15,321 bases of DNA from CAZVTU01 sp964630295. Lineage in GTDB: Bacteria; Patescibacteriota; Minisyncoccia; Minisyncoccales; RBG-13-42-11. Below the pieces are notes generated by a model that saw only the letters and a list, made by a program, of their open reading frames with translations, searched no databases and was not told where the DNA came from. The stretch spans positions 1 to 15,321 of the forward strand of contig CAZVTU010000011.1 of assembly GCA_964630295.1 (NCBI GenBank). Direction: 5' to 3'. Shown in pieces: positions 1 to 8,693 of this stretch. A program made the position numbers and the translations under genes. Numbering within the stretch: the stretch's first letter is position 1; each line of letters opens with the position of its first letter.

Positions 1-834
1 ACTTCTCTTTTAATGGAACATGGAAAAAGAGGAAGAGTTGTAAACGTGAAGGTTTTTTCAAGGGAGTTAGGACACAAGTTAGAGCCTGGCGTAATAAAAC
101 GGATTGAAGTTGAGGTGGCTCAAATAAGAAAGGTTACAGCGGGAGATAAATTAGCTGGCCGTCACGGAAACAAAGGAGTAATCTCTAAAGTTTTACCAGT
201 GGAAGAAATGCCTTTCCTAGATGATGGAACCCCAATTGATATAATTTTAAATCCAATGAGCGTAGCTTCAAGGATGAATCTTGGCCAAATTTTAGAAACT
301 CACTTAGCTTATGCCGCTAAAATCTTAGGTTATCGAGCAATAAGTCCAGCTTTGGCTGGAGCAACTGAAGAGGATATTAAAAAAGAATTAAAAGAAGCTG
401 GTCTACCCGAAGATGGCAAAATTACTTTATATGACGGGAGGACGGGTCTTCCTTTTCCTAAGAAAGTGACGGTAGGTTATATTTATATGAATAAATTAAT
501 TCACATGGTGGAAGATAAAATTCACATGAGAAGTATTGGACCTTATTCATTGATTACCCAACAACCCTTAGGAGGAAAAGCTCAATTTGGGGGCCAGAGG
601 TTTGGAGAGATGGAAGTTTGGGCTTTGGAAGGATATGGAGCAGCTCATACTCTTCAGGAAATGCTTACAATAAAGTCAGACGATGTTCCGGGAAGAGCGG
701 CAGCATATGAGGCAATATTAAAAGGAGAAGAAATTAAGAACCCCAATATTCCCGCCTCCTTCAACTTATTAGTTGCTGAACTAAAGTCACTTGGACTTAG
801 TGTGGAGGTAAAGGAAAAACCAAAAGAAGAATAA
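1..834 (+). CDS. rpoB: RNA polymerase beta subunit, C-terminal part (5' end outside window)
   Basis: This is the C-terminal 277 residues of RpoB, the beta subunit of RNA polymerase, open from the first base of the window to a TAA at 832-834. The visible protein carries the family's most conserved active-centre stretch GDKLAGRHGNKG (visible residues 48-59). This is followed by the PMSVASRMNLGQ segment, and then by the C-terminal clamp/anchor motifs GGKAQFGGQRFGEMEVWALE and YGAAHTLQEML, which contact RpoC. The ATG at 13 is an internal methionine, because the homology continues through the residues before it. Only 4 bases separate its stop from the rpoC ATG, so the two are one operon, as in most bacteria. 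The protein ends in a short charged tail (KEKPKEE). Identification is secure; only the start is missing. Confidence 0.98.
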   Translation, partial: TSLLMEHGKRGRVVNVKVFSRELGHKLEPGVIKRIEVEVAQIRKVTAGDKLAGRHGNKGVISKVLPVEEMPFLDDGTPIDIILNPMSVASRMNLGQILETHLAYAAKILGYRAISPALAGATEEDIKKELKEAGLPEDGKITLYDGRTGLPFPKKVTVGYIYMNKLIHMVEDKIHMRSIGPYSLITQQPLGGKAQFGGQRFGEMEVWALEGYGAAHTLQEMLTIKSDDVPGRAAAYEAILKGEEIKNPNIPASFNLLVAELKSLGLSVEVKEKPKEE

Positions 835-838
835 AACT

Positions 839-3800
839 ATGAGAGTAGCAGACTTAGAATCAATTAGAATAAAATTAGCTTCACCGGAGGAGATTTTGAG
901 TTGGTCTCATGGAGAAGTAACTAAACCTGAAACGATAAACTATCGAACTCAGAGAGCAGAAAAAGATGGGCTTTTTTGCGAGAGAATTTTTGGGCCAACT
1001 AAAGATTACGAATGTTATTGCGGAAAATATAAAAGAATCCGTTACAAAGGAGTAGTTTGTGATAGATGTGGGGTGGAGGTAACCAAAGCTCAGGTCAGAC
1101 GAGAAAGAATGGGACATATAAAATTAGCTAGCCCTTGTTCTCATATTTGGTTTTTAAGAGGAGTTCCCTCAAGAATGGGGATGATTTTGGATATCCCAAT
1201 GCAACAGTTAGAAAAAGTAATTTATTTTGCTGCATATATTATTACTAATGTCAATGAAGATGCTAAGAAAAAAGCTTTGGAAGAGATCGAGAAAGAATAC
1301 AAACAAAAAGTCAAAAGTCAAAAAACGAAAGGTAAAAGTAAAAAAGGAGAAAAAATAAAGCTAGGAGAACTTAAAACAGCTAGAGATAGGGCTATAGAGG
1401 AAGTTTCGAGTTTAAAACCCCTGAAAATTTTATCAGAAACAGAATATCACCAACTTTCTTTGAAGTATGGAGAAGTTTTTGAGGCGGGAACGGGAGCGGA
1501 AACTTTAAGAAAAATTTTCGAGAAAATTGATCTAGATAAGGAAATAGCTAATTTAAAAAAAGAGATAGAGAAAGCTCAACCTGCTAATCGAAGAAAAATT
1601 TTAGCCAGATTAAGAATTTTTCAGGGAATGAAAAAAGCAAGAATTAGGCCAGAATGGATGTTTTTAACAATACTACCTGTTTTACCACCTGATTTGAGGC
1701 CAATGGTTCAATTAGACGGTGGGAGATATGCTTCTTCCGATCTAAATGATCTCTACCGCCGAGTGATCAATCGAAACAACAGATTAAAATATCTCTTGGA
1801 AATTAATGCCCCCGAAGTAATCGTTAGGAATGAAAAACGAATGTTACAAGAGGCGGTTGATGCTTTAATTGATAATGGTATGAGAAAAGGCACTATGACT
1901 ACAGCTACCACTGGAGGTAAAAGATTATTAAAATCTTTAGCTGATATGCTTAAAGGAAAACAAGGTCGCTTTAGACAAAACCTTTTGGGTAAAAGAGTGG
2001 ATTATTCAGGAAGATCAGTGATTGTAGTAGGGCCAGAGTTAAAACTTCATCAAGTTGGTATTCCCAAAAAAATGGCATTAGAACTTTTTAAACCTTTTGT
2101 GATTAAAAAGCTTTTAGACAAAGAATTAGCTTATAATGTTCGGGGGGCTAGCAGATTGATTGAAGAGGGAACAGACGAAGTTTGGGAAAGTTTAGAAGAA
2201 GTAGTTAAAGATAAACTGGTTCTATTAAATAGGGCGCCTACCCTTCACCGATTAGGAATTCAAGCCTTTCAGCCAGTTTTAATTGAAGGAGAATCAATTC
2301 AAATTCATCCTATGGTCTGCAAAGCTTTTAACGCTGATTTCGATGGCGATCAAATGGCTGTTCACTTACCCCTTTCTGATTTAGCTCAAAAAGAAGCTTC
2401 AGACATTATGTTATCAATTCTTAATCTTTTAAAGCCGGCCACTGGAGTACCAATTGTTACACTCTACCAAGACATTAGTTTAGGTTGTTATTTCTTAACA
2501 AAGATCAATGAAAAAGCTAAAGGTGAAGGTAAAATTTTTTCTTCTCCAGAAGAAGCGCTATTGGCTTATGAATTTGGTGAAGTTGATTTAAAGGCGAAAA
2601 TAAAAGTAAAAATAAATAATAATTTTATTGAGACGAGTGTTGGAAGGATTATTTTTAATGAGGCTCTGCCTCAGAATTATCCATTTCAGAATTCAGAGAT
2701 TAAAGTAAAAGATTTAGAAAGAATCTGCCGAGATATTTTAGAGAAATACAAAACAGAAGAAGTAAGAGAAACCTTAGACAAGATAAAGGAGTTAGGTTTT
2801 GAATATTCAACTTGGTCTGGAGTTTCTTGGGGTATGGATGATTTAATTGTTCCTCCCGAGAAAGAAAAAATTATCACTGAAGCCGAGAAAGAGGTAGAGA
2901 AAATCGAAGAGCAATTTAAAAAAGGTCTTTTATCAAGGGAAGAAAAAGGAGCCAAAGTAATTGAAATCTGGAGTCGAGTAAAAACTCAAATTGAAGAGTT
3001 GGTTCCTAAAACTCTACCAAAAGACGGCTCAGTCTATCAGGTTATCGATTCTGGTTCACGAGGTTCTTGGGGACAACCAGTTCAAATGACTGGAATGAAA
3101 GGATTAGTGATTAATCCCGCTGGTCAAATTATTGAATTACCTGTTAAATCTTCCTTTAAGGAAGGATTTGATGTTTTGGAATACTTTATTTCTACTCACG
3201 GAGCCAGAAAGGGAACTGCCGATACCGCTTTACGGACTTCTACTGCCGGATATTTAACTCGGAGATTAGTTGATGTCTCTCATGAAATTGTTGTTATGGA
3301 AGAAGATTGTAAAGATAATGAAGGAATTGAGATTTTTAGAAAAGATGCCGATGAAATAGGTCAAAACTTTATTTATAAAATTCTGGGGCGAGTAAATTTA
3401 GAAAATATCCCCCGAATCTGTAAAGCAGGGGAAATTATTGATTGGGAGAAAGCAGAAAAGATAGTAGCTGCGAACGTTGAAAAGATACGTGTTCGTTCTC
3501 CTCTGAGTTGCAAATCGATTAGAGGAGTCTGTCAAAAATGTTATGGTTGGGATTTAGGAAATAATCAGTTAGTAAAATTAGGAGAAGCAGTAGGAATTGT
3601 GGCAGCCCAAGCAATAGGTGAGCCCGGTACCCAATTAACAATGAGAACCTTTCATACTGGAGGAGTGGCTGGTGGAGGAGATATTACTATGGGGTTGCCC
3701 AGAGTTCAAGAAATTTTTGAAGCTCGAACCCCCGGTGGGAGAGCCGAGATTTCAGCAGTCGATGGAAAAGTTGTCGAAATTACTCCAGAAAGAGTAATTA

Positions 3801-4474
3801 AAATAAAAATTAAAAGTCAAAACCCAAAGCCCAAGACTCGAGGAAGGAAGTCGAAAAAAGAAACAGAAGTTGTGGAATATCAAATTCCTCCAAAAGCAGC
3901 AATTTGGGTAGAGGTAGGACAAGATGTAAAAAGGGGACAGCAACTTTGCGAAGGAAGTTTAGATTTAAAAGAGTTATTTAAGTTAACCAATACTAAAGAA
4001 ACTCAACGTTATATTATTAAGGAAATTCAAAAAATTTATGTCTCTCAAGGAGCTTTAATTCACGATAAACATATCGAGACAATTTGCCGTCAAATGTTTT
4101 CAAGAATACGAATTAAAGATCCAGGGGATACTCCATTTACTATTGGAGGAATCGTTGAAAGAACCAGATTTTTAGAGGAAAATGCAAAATTAAAACAGGA
4201 AAAGAAAAAACCAGCCAAAGGTGTTCCTGTCTTACTGGGAATCTCACGAGTCGCTCTAACCACTGATAGCTTTTTATCAGCTGCTTCCTTTCAAGAAACC
4301 TCAAGAGTACTTATTCGGGCTTCTTTAGAGGGTAAAGAAGATAAACTCCGAGGCCTTAAAGAAAATGTGGTGATTGGAAAATTAATACCGGCCGGGACTG
4401 GTTTTAGACGAGAAGAAAATGCTAAAATAAATAAGAATGAAAAAGAGAAACAAGAAAAGTCAAAAAAAGAATAA
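839..4474 (+). CDS. rpoC: RNA polymerase beta' subunit
   Basis: This is the 1211-residue beta' subunit of RNA polymerase, which holds the catalytic magnesium. The active-site motif NADFDGDQMA puts the three metal-binding aspartates at D500, D502 and D504. An N-terminal zinc site is formed by C59, C61, C74 and C77, and a second by C824, C891, C898 and C901. The trigger loop follows GEPGTQLTMRTFHTGG, with M935, R936 and H939, and no large insertion interrupts it. Three lysine-rich low-complexity stretches stand out: residues about 156-175, about 989-1005, and a tail after the usual GTGFRR-type end. Each contains the same 11-base string AAAAGTCAAAA in the DNA. The start ATG follows rpoB by 4 bases with only a weak GAAG upstream. 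The last 38 bases overlap the start of ftsK. Confidence 0.98.
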   Translation: MRVADLESIRIKLASPEEILSWSHGEVTKPETINYRTQRAEKDGLFCERIFGPTKDYECYCGKYKRIRYKGVVCDRCGVEVTKAQVRRERMGHIKLASPCSHIWFLRGVPSRMGMILDIPMQQLEKVIYFAAYIITNVNEDAKKKALEEIEKEYKQKVKSQKTKGKSKKGEKIKLGELKTARDRAIEEVSSLKPLKILSETEYHQLSLKYGEVFEAGTGAETLRKIFEKIDLDKEIANLKKEIEKAQPANRRKILARLRIFQGMKKARIRPEWMFLTILPVLPPDLRPMVQLDGGRYASSDLNDLYRRVINRNNRLKYLLEINAPEVIVRNEKRMLQEAVDALIDNGMRKGTMTTATTGGKRLLKSLADMLKGKQGRFRQNLLGKRVDYSGRSVIVVGPELKLHQVGIPKKMALELFKPFVIKKLLDKELAYNVRGASRLIEEGTDEVWESLEEVVKDKLVLLNRAPTLHRLGIQAFQPVLIEGESIQIHPMVCKAFNADFDGDQMAVHLPLSDLAQKEASDIMLSILNLLKPATGVPIVTLYQDISLGCYFLTKINEKAKGEGKIFSSPEEALLAYEFGEVDLKAKIKVKINNNFIETSVGRIIFNEALPQNYPFQNSEIKVKDLERICRDILEKYKTEEVRETLDKIKELGFEYSTWSGVSWGMDDLIVPPEKEKIITEAEKEVEKIEEQFKKGLLSREEKGAKVIEIWSRVKTQIEELVPKTLPKDGSVYQVIDSGSRGSWGQPVQMTGMKGLVINPAGQIIELPVKSSFKEGFDVLEYFISTHGARKGTADTALRTSTAGYLTRRLVDVSHEIVVMEEDCKDNEGIEIFRKDADEIGQNFIYKILGRVNLENIPRICKAGEIIDWEKAEKIVAANVEKIRVRSPLSCKSIRGVCQKCYGWDLGNNQLVKLGEAVGIVAAQAIGEPGTQLTMRTFHTGGVAGGGDITMGLPRVQEIFEARTPGGRAEISAVDGKVVEITPERVIKIKIKSQNPKPKTRGRKSKKETEVVEYQIPPKAAIWVEVGQDVKRGQQLCEGSLDLKELFKLTNTKETQRYIIKEIQKIYVSQGALIHDKHIETICRQMFSRIRIKDPGDTPFTIGGIVERTRFLEENAKLKQEKKKPAKGVPVLLGISRVALTTDSFLSAASFQETSRVLIRASLEGKEDKLRGLKENVVIGKLIPAGTGFRREENAKINKNEKEKQEKSKKE

Positions 4475-6602
4475 AGAAACGATAAAAAAGCCAAAACTTT
4501 TTGTTTTGCCCGAAGAAACAAAGAAGTGGATCTGGGGAGTGGTGACCTTTGTTGTTGCTATAATTGTCGCTTTAAGTTTTTTTAACTTATCAGGGGTAGC
4601 AGGTAAGGCTTTAATGGATGGCCTTACTTTTTTAATTGGTAAAGCGGTTTTTATTATTCCTCTTATTTTAGCTTTGGGAGGATTAGTTTTTCTAAATACC
4701 CATTACGAAAAATTCTTGGGACCAGCAATCTTAGCAATCTTCATTTTAATCGTGGGAATTGCGGGAATGCTGGAGAGTTTTAATTTCGGGCAAAAAGCAG
4801 GTGGTTGGTTAGGATACATTTTTTCCTGGCCATTTTTTAAATTGTTTGGGAGTTTAGTTACTCAGATTATTTTCGGTGGAGTAATTTTAGTTGGAGGGTT
4901 GATTTTTTGGCATCTCTTGAGAAAACCGCCGCTACGAGAAGTTCCAAAGGTTGAGAAGGTCGAAATTGAAAAAAAACCTTCTCTAATTAAAAAAATTTTC
5001 TTACCAAAATTTAAAGTAAAAGAAGTAGAACCAAAAATAAAAGAAACTCCAGTGGTAAAGACTATTGAACCTGCTCTTGAACTAAAATCGAAGGCAGTTT
5101 CTTTGAAAACCTCGATTGGTAAAGAATATAAGACCCCTCCTATTGAGTTATTAGAGTCAGAGAAAGGAAAATCAAGTGGTGGTGATACAGTAACCAATTC
5201 AGCTATTATTAAAAAAACCTTGGAGAATTTTGGCTTATCTGTTGAAATGTCAGAAATTAATACTGGACCAACCGTGACTCAATATACTTTAAAACCAGCC
5301 GAGGGTATTAAACTGTCTAAGATTACTGCTCTTTCTAATAATCTTTCTTTAGCTTTAGCAAGTCATCCAATCAGAATTGAAGCTCCCATTCCTGGAAAAC
5401 CATTAGTGGGGATTGAAGTCCCAAACAAAGAAAGATGCCGAGTAAGGTTAAGAGATTTAATTTCTAATCCCCAATTTCAAGAAGCCAAATCTGTTTTAAC
5501 TTTTGTTTTAGGAAGAGACGTTTCTGGTAATCCTTGTTACGCTGATTTAGCTCGTATGCCTCATCTTTTGGTAGCAGGTTCTACTGGTACCGGAAAAACA
5601 ATTTTTTTGAATAATCTGATTCTAAGTTTGCTTTATCAGAATGGCCCAGAAATACTAAGATTTATTTTAATTGATCCAAAAAGAGTTGAATTTTCAACTT
5701 ATAAAGATCTCCCTCATTTATTAGCTCCAGTAATTTTTGATGCTCAAAAAACCGTCACAGCTTTAAAATGGTTAATTTCAGAAATGGAAAGAAGATTTGA
5801 TGTCTTATCAACTAATGGTTCGAGGAATATCGATAGCTACAATGAGAAAGTTATGAAAGAAAATGAAGAACCCTTACCTTATATTGTTTTAATTATCGAT
5901 GAATTAGCAGATTTAATGGCAGCTAAAGGAAGAGAAGTTGAGGCAGGAATTGTTAGACTGGCTCAAATGGCGAGAGCGGTAGGTATTCATTTAGTAGTAG
6001 CCACCCAACGACCTTCGGTAGAGGTAATTACTGGATTAATTAAAGCTAATATTACTTCACGGATTACTTTTCAAGTTGCTTCCCAAATTGACTCAAGGAC
6101 GGTTTTAGATACGGCTGGGGCGGAAAAACTTTTAGGAATGGGAGATATGCTTTTTCTCTCAGCTGAAATTGTTAAACCAAAGAGAATCCAAGGAGCTTAT
6201 GTTTCCGAGAAAGAAGTAAAAAAGGTGACAGATTGGATTAGATCGGAGGTGAAAACTGAAGGTCTAAAAATAGGTCCTGGGATCTTGGAAAATCATTTAG
6301 CTAAAGAACTTGAAAGAAGTTTGGCTGAGGGAGAAGGTGAGCTTGAAGGAGTTACCGAAGGGGAAGATCCTTTATATGAAGAAGCAAAAAGAGTTGTGAT
6401 TGAGGCAAGAAAGGCTTCAGCTTCTTTATTGCAAAGAAGATTACGGGTTGGTTATGCTCGAGCAGCCAGATTAATAGACATGCTTGAAGAAAGAGGGGTA
6501 GTGGGACCAGCTGAGGGAGCTAAACCAAGAGAAGTTTATTTTGGCACTGAAAGTCAAGGGCAAGAAAATGACGTAGATGAAGAAGGTTGGCGAAAAGTTT
6601 AA
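4437..6602 (+). CDS. ftsK: DNA translocase FtsK/SpoIIIE
   Basis: This 721-residue membrane-anchored DNA pump would move chromosome ends across the closing septum. The N-terminus is very basic (about the first 20 residues). About four hydrophobic membrane segments follow, roughly at residues 31-50, 63-85, 94-112 and 138-160, and then a short charged linker to about residue 230. The motor carries Walker A GSTGTGKT (381-388, K387) and Walker B IVLIIDE (D488, E489), followed by the typical ATQRPSVEVITGLIKANI stretch. The last about 60 residues (about 642-703, with SASLLQRRLRVGYARAARLID) are the winged-helix gamma domain that reads orienting sequences. The linker is short compared with E. coli FtsK and resembles SpoIIIE-size proteins. 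The ATG at 4437 lies inside rpoC. A TTG at 4506 after the rpoC stop is a possible alternative start, but it would drop the basic N-terminus. Confidence 0.96.
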   Translation: MKKRNKKSQKKNKETIKKPKLFVLPEETKKWIWGVVTFVVAIIVALSFFNLSGVAGKALMDGLTFLIGKAVFIIPLILALGGLVFLNTHYEKFLGPAILAIFILIVGIAGMLESFNFGQKAGGWLGYIFSWPFFKLFGSLVTQIIFGGVILVGGLIFWHLLRKPPLREVPKVEKVEIEKKPSLIKKIFLPKFKVKEVEPKIKETPVVKTIEPALELKSKAVSLKTSIGKEYKTPPIELLESEKGKSSGGDTVTNSAIIKKTLENFGLSVEMSEINTGPTVTQYTLKPAEGIKLSKITALSNNLSLALASHPIRIEAPIPGKPLVGIEVPNKERCRVRLRDLISNPQFQEAKSVLTFVLGRDVSGNPCYADLARMPHLLVAGSTGTGKTIFLNNLILSLLYQNGPEILRFILIDPKRVEFSTYKDLPHLLAPVIFDAQKTVTALKWLISEMERRFDVLSTNGSRNIDSYNEKVMKENEEPLPYIVLIIDELADLMAAKGREVEAGIVRLAQMARAVGIHLVVATQRPSVEVITGLIKANITSRITFQVASQIDSRTVLDTAGAEKLLGMGDMLFLSAEIVKPKRIQGAYVSEKEVKKVTDWIRSEVKTEGLKIGPGILENHLAKELERSLAEGEGELEGVTEGEDPLYEEAKRVVIEARKASASLLQRRLRVGYARAARLIDMLEERGVVGPAEGAKPREVYFGTESQGQENDVDEEGWRKV

Positions 6603-6616
6603 AAAAATAATATAAT
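6587..6616 (+). promoter_or_regulatory. recA promoter, predicted to give a leaderless mRNA
   Basis: A -35-like TTGGCG (6587-6592), an 18-bp spacer and a perfect -10 TATAAT (6611-6616) lie across the last codons and stop of ftsK. Counting 7 bases from the last base of the -10 puts the expected start of transcription at 6623, the A of the recA ATG. No Shine-Dalgarno-like sequence lies between the -10 and the ATG, which fits a leaderless message. No LexA-type SOS box is evident here. Confidence 0.6.
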
Positions 6617-6622
6617 CAAATT

Positions 6623-7630
6623 ATGACAAAAAAAAGAGAGAAGAAAAAAGAAGAAAGGGATCTTCAAGAGGCAGTGGAAGAAATAAAACAGAGATTTGGT
6701 GAAGGAGCGATTATGAAGTTAAGAGAAGCGAGGGCAGTGGACGTTGATATAATTCCTACTGGGTCTATTTCCCTTGATTTAGCTTTGGGAGTAGGAGGAG
6801 TACCTCGAGGGAGGGTGGTTGAGATATTTGGGCCAGAAGGTTCTGGTAAAACCACCTTGGCTTTACATATTTTAGCTGAAGCTCAAAAAAAAGGAGGAGT
6901 GGGAGCTTTTGTTGATGCTGAACATGCTCTAGACCCAGACTATGCTAAAAGAATTGGAGTTAATGTAGATGATCTTTTAATTTCTCAACCAGATTCTGGT
7001 GAACAGGCTTTACAGATTGTAGAAACTTTAGTGAGGTCAGGTGAGGTAGATGCGATTGTCGTTGATTCAGTAGCTGCTTTAGTGCCTAAAGCCGAAATTG
7101 CTGGAGAAATGGGAGATTTCCAGATTGGTCTTCAGGCAAGATTAATGAGTCAGGCTTTGAGGAAATTATCAGGAATTATTTCCAAAACGAAAACCGTAGT
7201 CATTTTCTTAAATCAAACAAGAATGAAAATTGGAGTGATGTTTGGAAATCCCGAAACTACTCCAGGAGGTTTAGCTCTAAAATTTTACGCTTCAGTAAGA
7301 ATTGATTTAAGAAGAATTGCTCAAATTAAACAAAAGGATGAAATTATTGGTTCTAGAATTAGAGCAAAAATAGTAAAAAATAAAGTAGCTCCACCTTTTA
7401 AAACTGCGGAATTTGATATTTTTTATAACGAGGGAATTTCTTATTTATCTGACCTTTTAAATGCCGGCATTAAGGCAGGAATAATAAAAAAGTCAGGGAG
7501 CTGGCTTCAATTTGAAAATACTAAACTTGGTCAAGGAATGGAGTCAAGTAAAGGGTTTTTAAAAGAAAATCCAGCGATTACAAAAAAAATTAAAGAGGCT
7601 TTACTTAGAAGTCGGCGAGAGAAGGGCTAA
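6623..7630 (+). CDS. recA: Recombinase RecA
   Basis: RecA polymerises on single-stranded DNA and drives homologous strand exchange and the SOS response. The 335-residue protein has Walker A GPEGSGKTT (70-78, K76), the DAEHALDP segment, the Walker B-type stretch DAIVVDSVAALVPK, and the L1/L2 DNA-binding region with LNQTRMKIGVMFGNPETTPGG. It is a little shorter than E. coli RecA (353) because the acidic C-terminal tail is reduced, and it ends with basic residues (RSRREKG). The N-terminus is strongly lysine/glutamate-rich. The ATG lies 20 bases after the ftsK stop, right behind a TATAAT. The last 30 bases, including the stop, overlap the 3' end of the convergent rpsR, and no terminator is visible between them. 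Confidence 0.98.
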   Translation: MTKKREKKKEERDLQEAVEEIKQRFGEGAIMKLREARAVDVDIIPTGSISLDLALGVGGVPRGRVVEIFGPEGSGKTTLALHILAEAQKKGGVGAFVDAEHALDPDYAKRIGVNVDDLLISQPDSGEQALQIVETLVRSGEVDAIVVDSVAALVPKAEIAGEMGDFQIGLQARLMSQALRKLSGIISKTKTVVIFLNQTRMKIGVMFGNPETTPGGLALKFYASVRIDLRRIAQIKQKDEIIGSRIRAKIVKNKVAPPFKTAEFDIFYNEGISYLSDLLNAGIKAGIIKKSGSWLQFENTKLGQGMESSKGFLKENPAITKKIKEALLRSRREKG

Positions 7631-7798
7631 AACACGAGCTCTTTTAATGGCTTTGGCTAATTTTCGTTGATGACTGGAACAAATACCAGTTCTTTTTTTT
7701 GGTTTTATTTTTCCTGAACCTGAAATAAATCTTCTCAAAAGTTGAGTATTTTTAAAGTCAATATCTTTAATGTTTCTTTGACAAAAATAACACTCCAT
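7601..7798 (-). CDS. rpsR: Small ribosomal subunit protein bS18
   Basis: This 65-residue protein binds the 30S platform together with bS6. The C-terminal half GICSSHQRKLAKAIKRARVL is the signature of bS18. The N-terminus has a CxxC (C3, C6) and the core has C40 and H43, so this is the metal-binding (CxxC...CxxH) form of the protein. The ATG at 7798 is 2 bases after the ssb stop and has no Shine-Dalgarno sequence, so translation is probably coupled to ssb. The gene runs 30 bases into the 3' end of the convergent recA. In many bacteria rplI (bL9) would follow; here recA follows directly and no rplI is present. Confidence 0.96.
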   Translation of the reverse strand: MECYFCQRNIKDIDFKNTQLLRRFISGSGKIKPKKRTGICSSHQRKLAKAIKRARVLALLSPTSK

Positions 7799-7800
7799 TT

Positions 7801-8229
7801 TTAAAAAGGTATATCTTTAATATCGATTTCGTCTTCTTCAATGACTGGAATTTCCTCGGGTGGGGTTTCTTGAGGCGCTTCCGAGGGAGCGACTCGACCA
7901 GCTGACCTCGGGCCCAATTGAATCCTTTCTCCAATAATTTCAGTTCGGGAGCGTTGATTTCCAGCTGAATCTTGCCAAGTTCTTGTTCTTAACCTCCCTT
8001 CTACCAAAACCAAAGAACCTTTATTTAAGTATTGAGAAGCGATATCAGCTAATTTTCCAAAAAGGACAATATTATGAAATTCTGTTTGTTGTTGTTTTTG
8101 ACCAGATTTATCAGTAAAAAAACGATCGGTGGCCATTCCAAAAGAAGTTACTGATTGTCCTGAAGGAAGAGCTTTAGTTTCGGGGTCGCGAGTTAACCTA
8201 CCAATTAAAATTACTTTATTTAGATTCAT
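7801..8229 (-). CDS. ssb: Single-stranded DNA-binding protein
   Basis: This 142-residue OB-fold protein coats single-stranded DNA during replication and repair. It starts MNLNKVILIGRLTRDPE, the classic SSB opening, and continues with the OB-fold strands TEFHNIVLFGKLAD and GSLVLVEGRLRTRTW (W85) to about residue 105. A short acidic, proline-rich tail ends in DIKDIPF, matching the DDIPF-type tip that recruits partner proteins. The linker is short compared with E. coli SSB (178 residues). It sits between rpsF and rpsR, the standard bacterial order. A GGGG lies 8 bases before the ATG and is the only clear ribosome-binding candidate in this operon. Confidence 0.97.
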   Translation of the reverse strand: MNLNKVILIGRLTRDPETKALPSGQSVTSFGMATDRFFTDKSGQKQQQTEFHNIVLFGKLADIASQYLNKGSLVLVEGRLRTRTWQDSAGNQRSRTEIIGERIQLGPRSAGRVAPSEAPQETPPEEIPVIEEDEIDIKDIPF

Positions 8230-8282
8230 TTTTATTACCCCAATTTGCGAGTAGAAGCAAGCAAACTAGGAAACTGTAATAA
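8230..8282 (-). promoter_or_regulatory. rpsF-ssb intergenic segment with a short hairpin and ssb ribosome-binding site
   Basis: This 53-base spacer is the longest gap in the operon. On the transcribed strand AGTTTGC (8267-8261) can pair with GCAAATT (8248-8242) around a 12-base loop: six Watson-Crick pairs and one G-U. The GGGG (8241-8238) of the likely ribosome-binding site begins at the foot of this hairpin, 8 bases before the ssb ATG. I see no -10 element, so ssb is probably read from upstream. The hairpin is modest and could be chance. Confidence 0.3.
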
Positions 8283-8690
8283 TTATTCTTTTAAAATTTC
8301 TTCTAGTTTTTTCTCAATTTCTTTTAATTCGACCTTTTTCCTCGGAGCAACTCGTGGTTTTTTAGGAAAGATGGATACTTTTGGAACCCTAGAAACAACT
8401 TTTGGTATTTTTTTAGTTATGATTAGGTAACGAAGAATTTGATTTTCTAACTTTAATTTTTTTTCAAGATTAATTAACTTTCCTGGTTCTAACTGAAATT
8501 CTAAGACTGCCAAATAAGCCTGAGTTTGTTTTTTTATTGGATAAGCTAATTTCCTCACTAAAAGTGAATCTGTTTCATTTAAAATTCCACCTTCTTCTTG
8601 GATAAGGGAAATAATTTTTTCTTGAAGTTTTTTAGCCTCTTCTTCAGACAATTCTGGCGAGATTAAATAAGTTAATTCGTAGTTTTTCAT
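8283..8690 (-). CDS. rpsF: Small ribosomal subunit protein bS6
   Basis: bS6 pairs with bS18 on the 30S platform. The 135-residue protein opens MKNYELTYLISPELSEEEA and contains the conserved GGILNETDSLLVRKLAYPIKK stretch and the LENQILRYLIITK strand that define bS6. The core ends near residue 100. The rest is a C-terminal extension of about 35 residues, rich in lysine and proline and ending in a short predicted charged helix (ELKEIEKKLEEILKE), longer than the extension in many bacterial bS6 proteins. The ATG at 8690 is 3 bases after the ychF stop with no Shine-Dalgarno sequence, so it is read with ychF and translation is probably coupled. Confidence 0.95.
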   Translation of the reverse strand: MKNYELTYLISPELSEEEAKKLQEKIISLIQEEGGILNETDSLLVRKLAYPIKKQTQAYLAVLEFQLEPGKLINLEKKLKLENQILRYLIITKKIPKVVSRVPKVSIFPKKPRVAPRKKVELKEIEKKLEEILKE

Positions 8691-8693
8691 AGT

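Noticed and set aside
3805..3820. 16 bases identical to the ychF -35/spacer region (9754-9769) inside rpoC, suggesting an antisense promoter
   Set aside because: No -10-like hexamer follows at the right distance on the minus strand; an AT-rich chance match is enough.
4862..5197. Long antisense open frame inside ftsK, and similar ones inside rpoC and ychF
   Set aside because: These are opposite a strongly conserved gene, show serine/phenylalanine-rich translations typical of antisense reading, and match no family.
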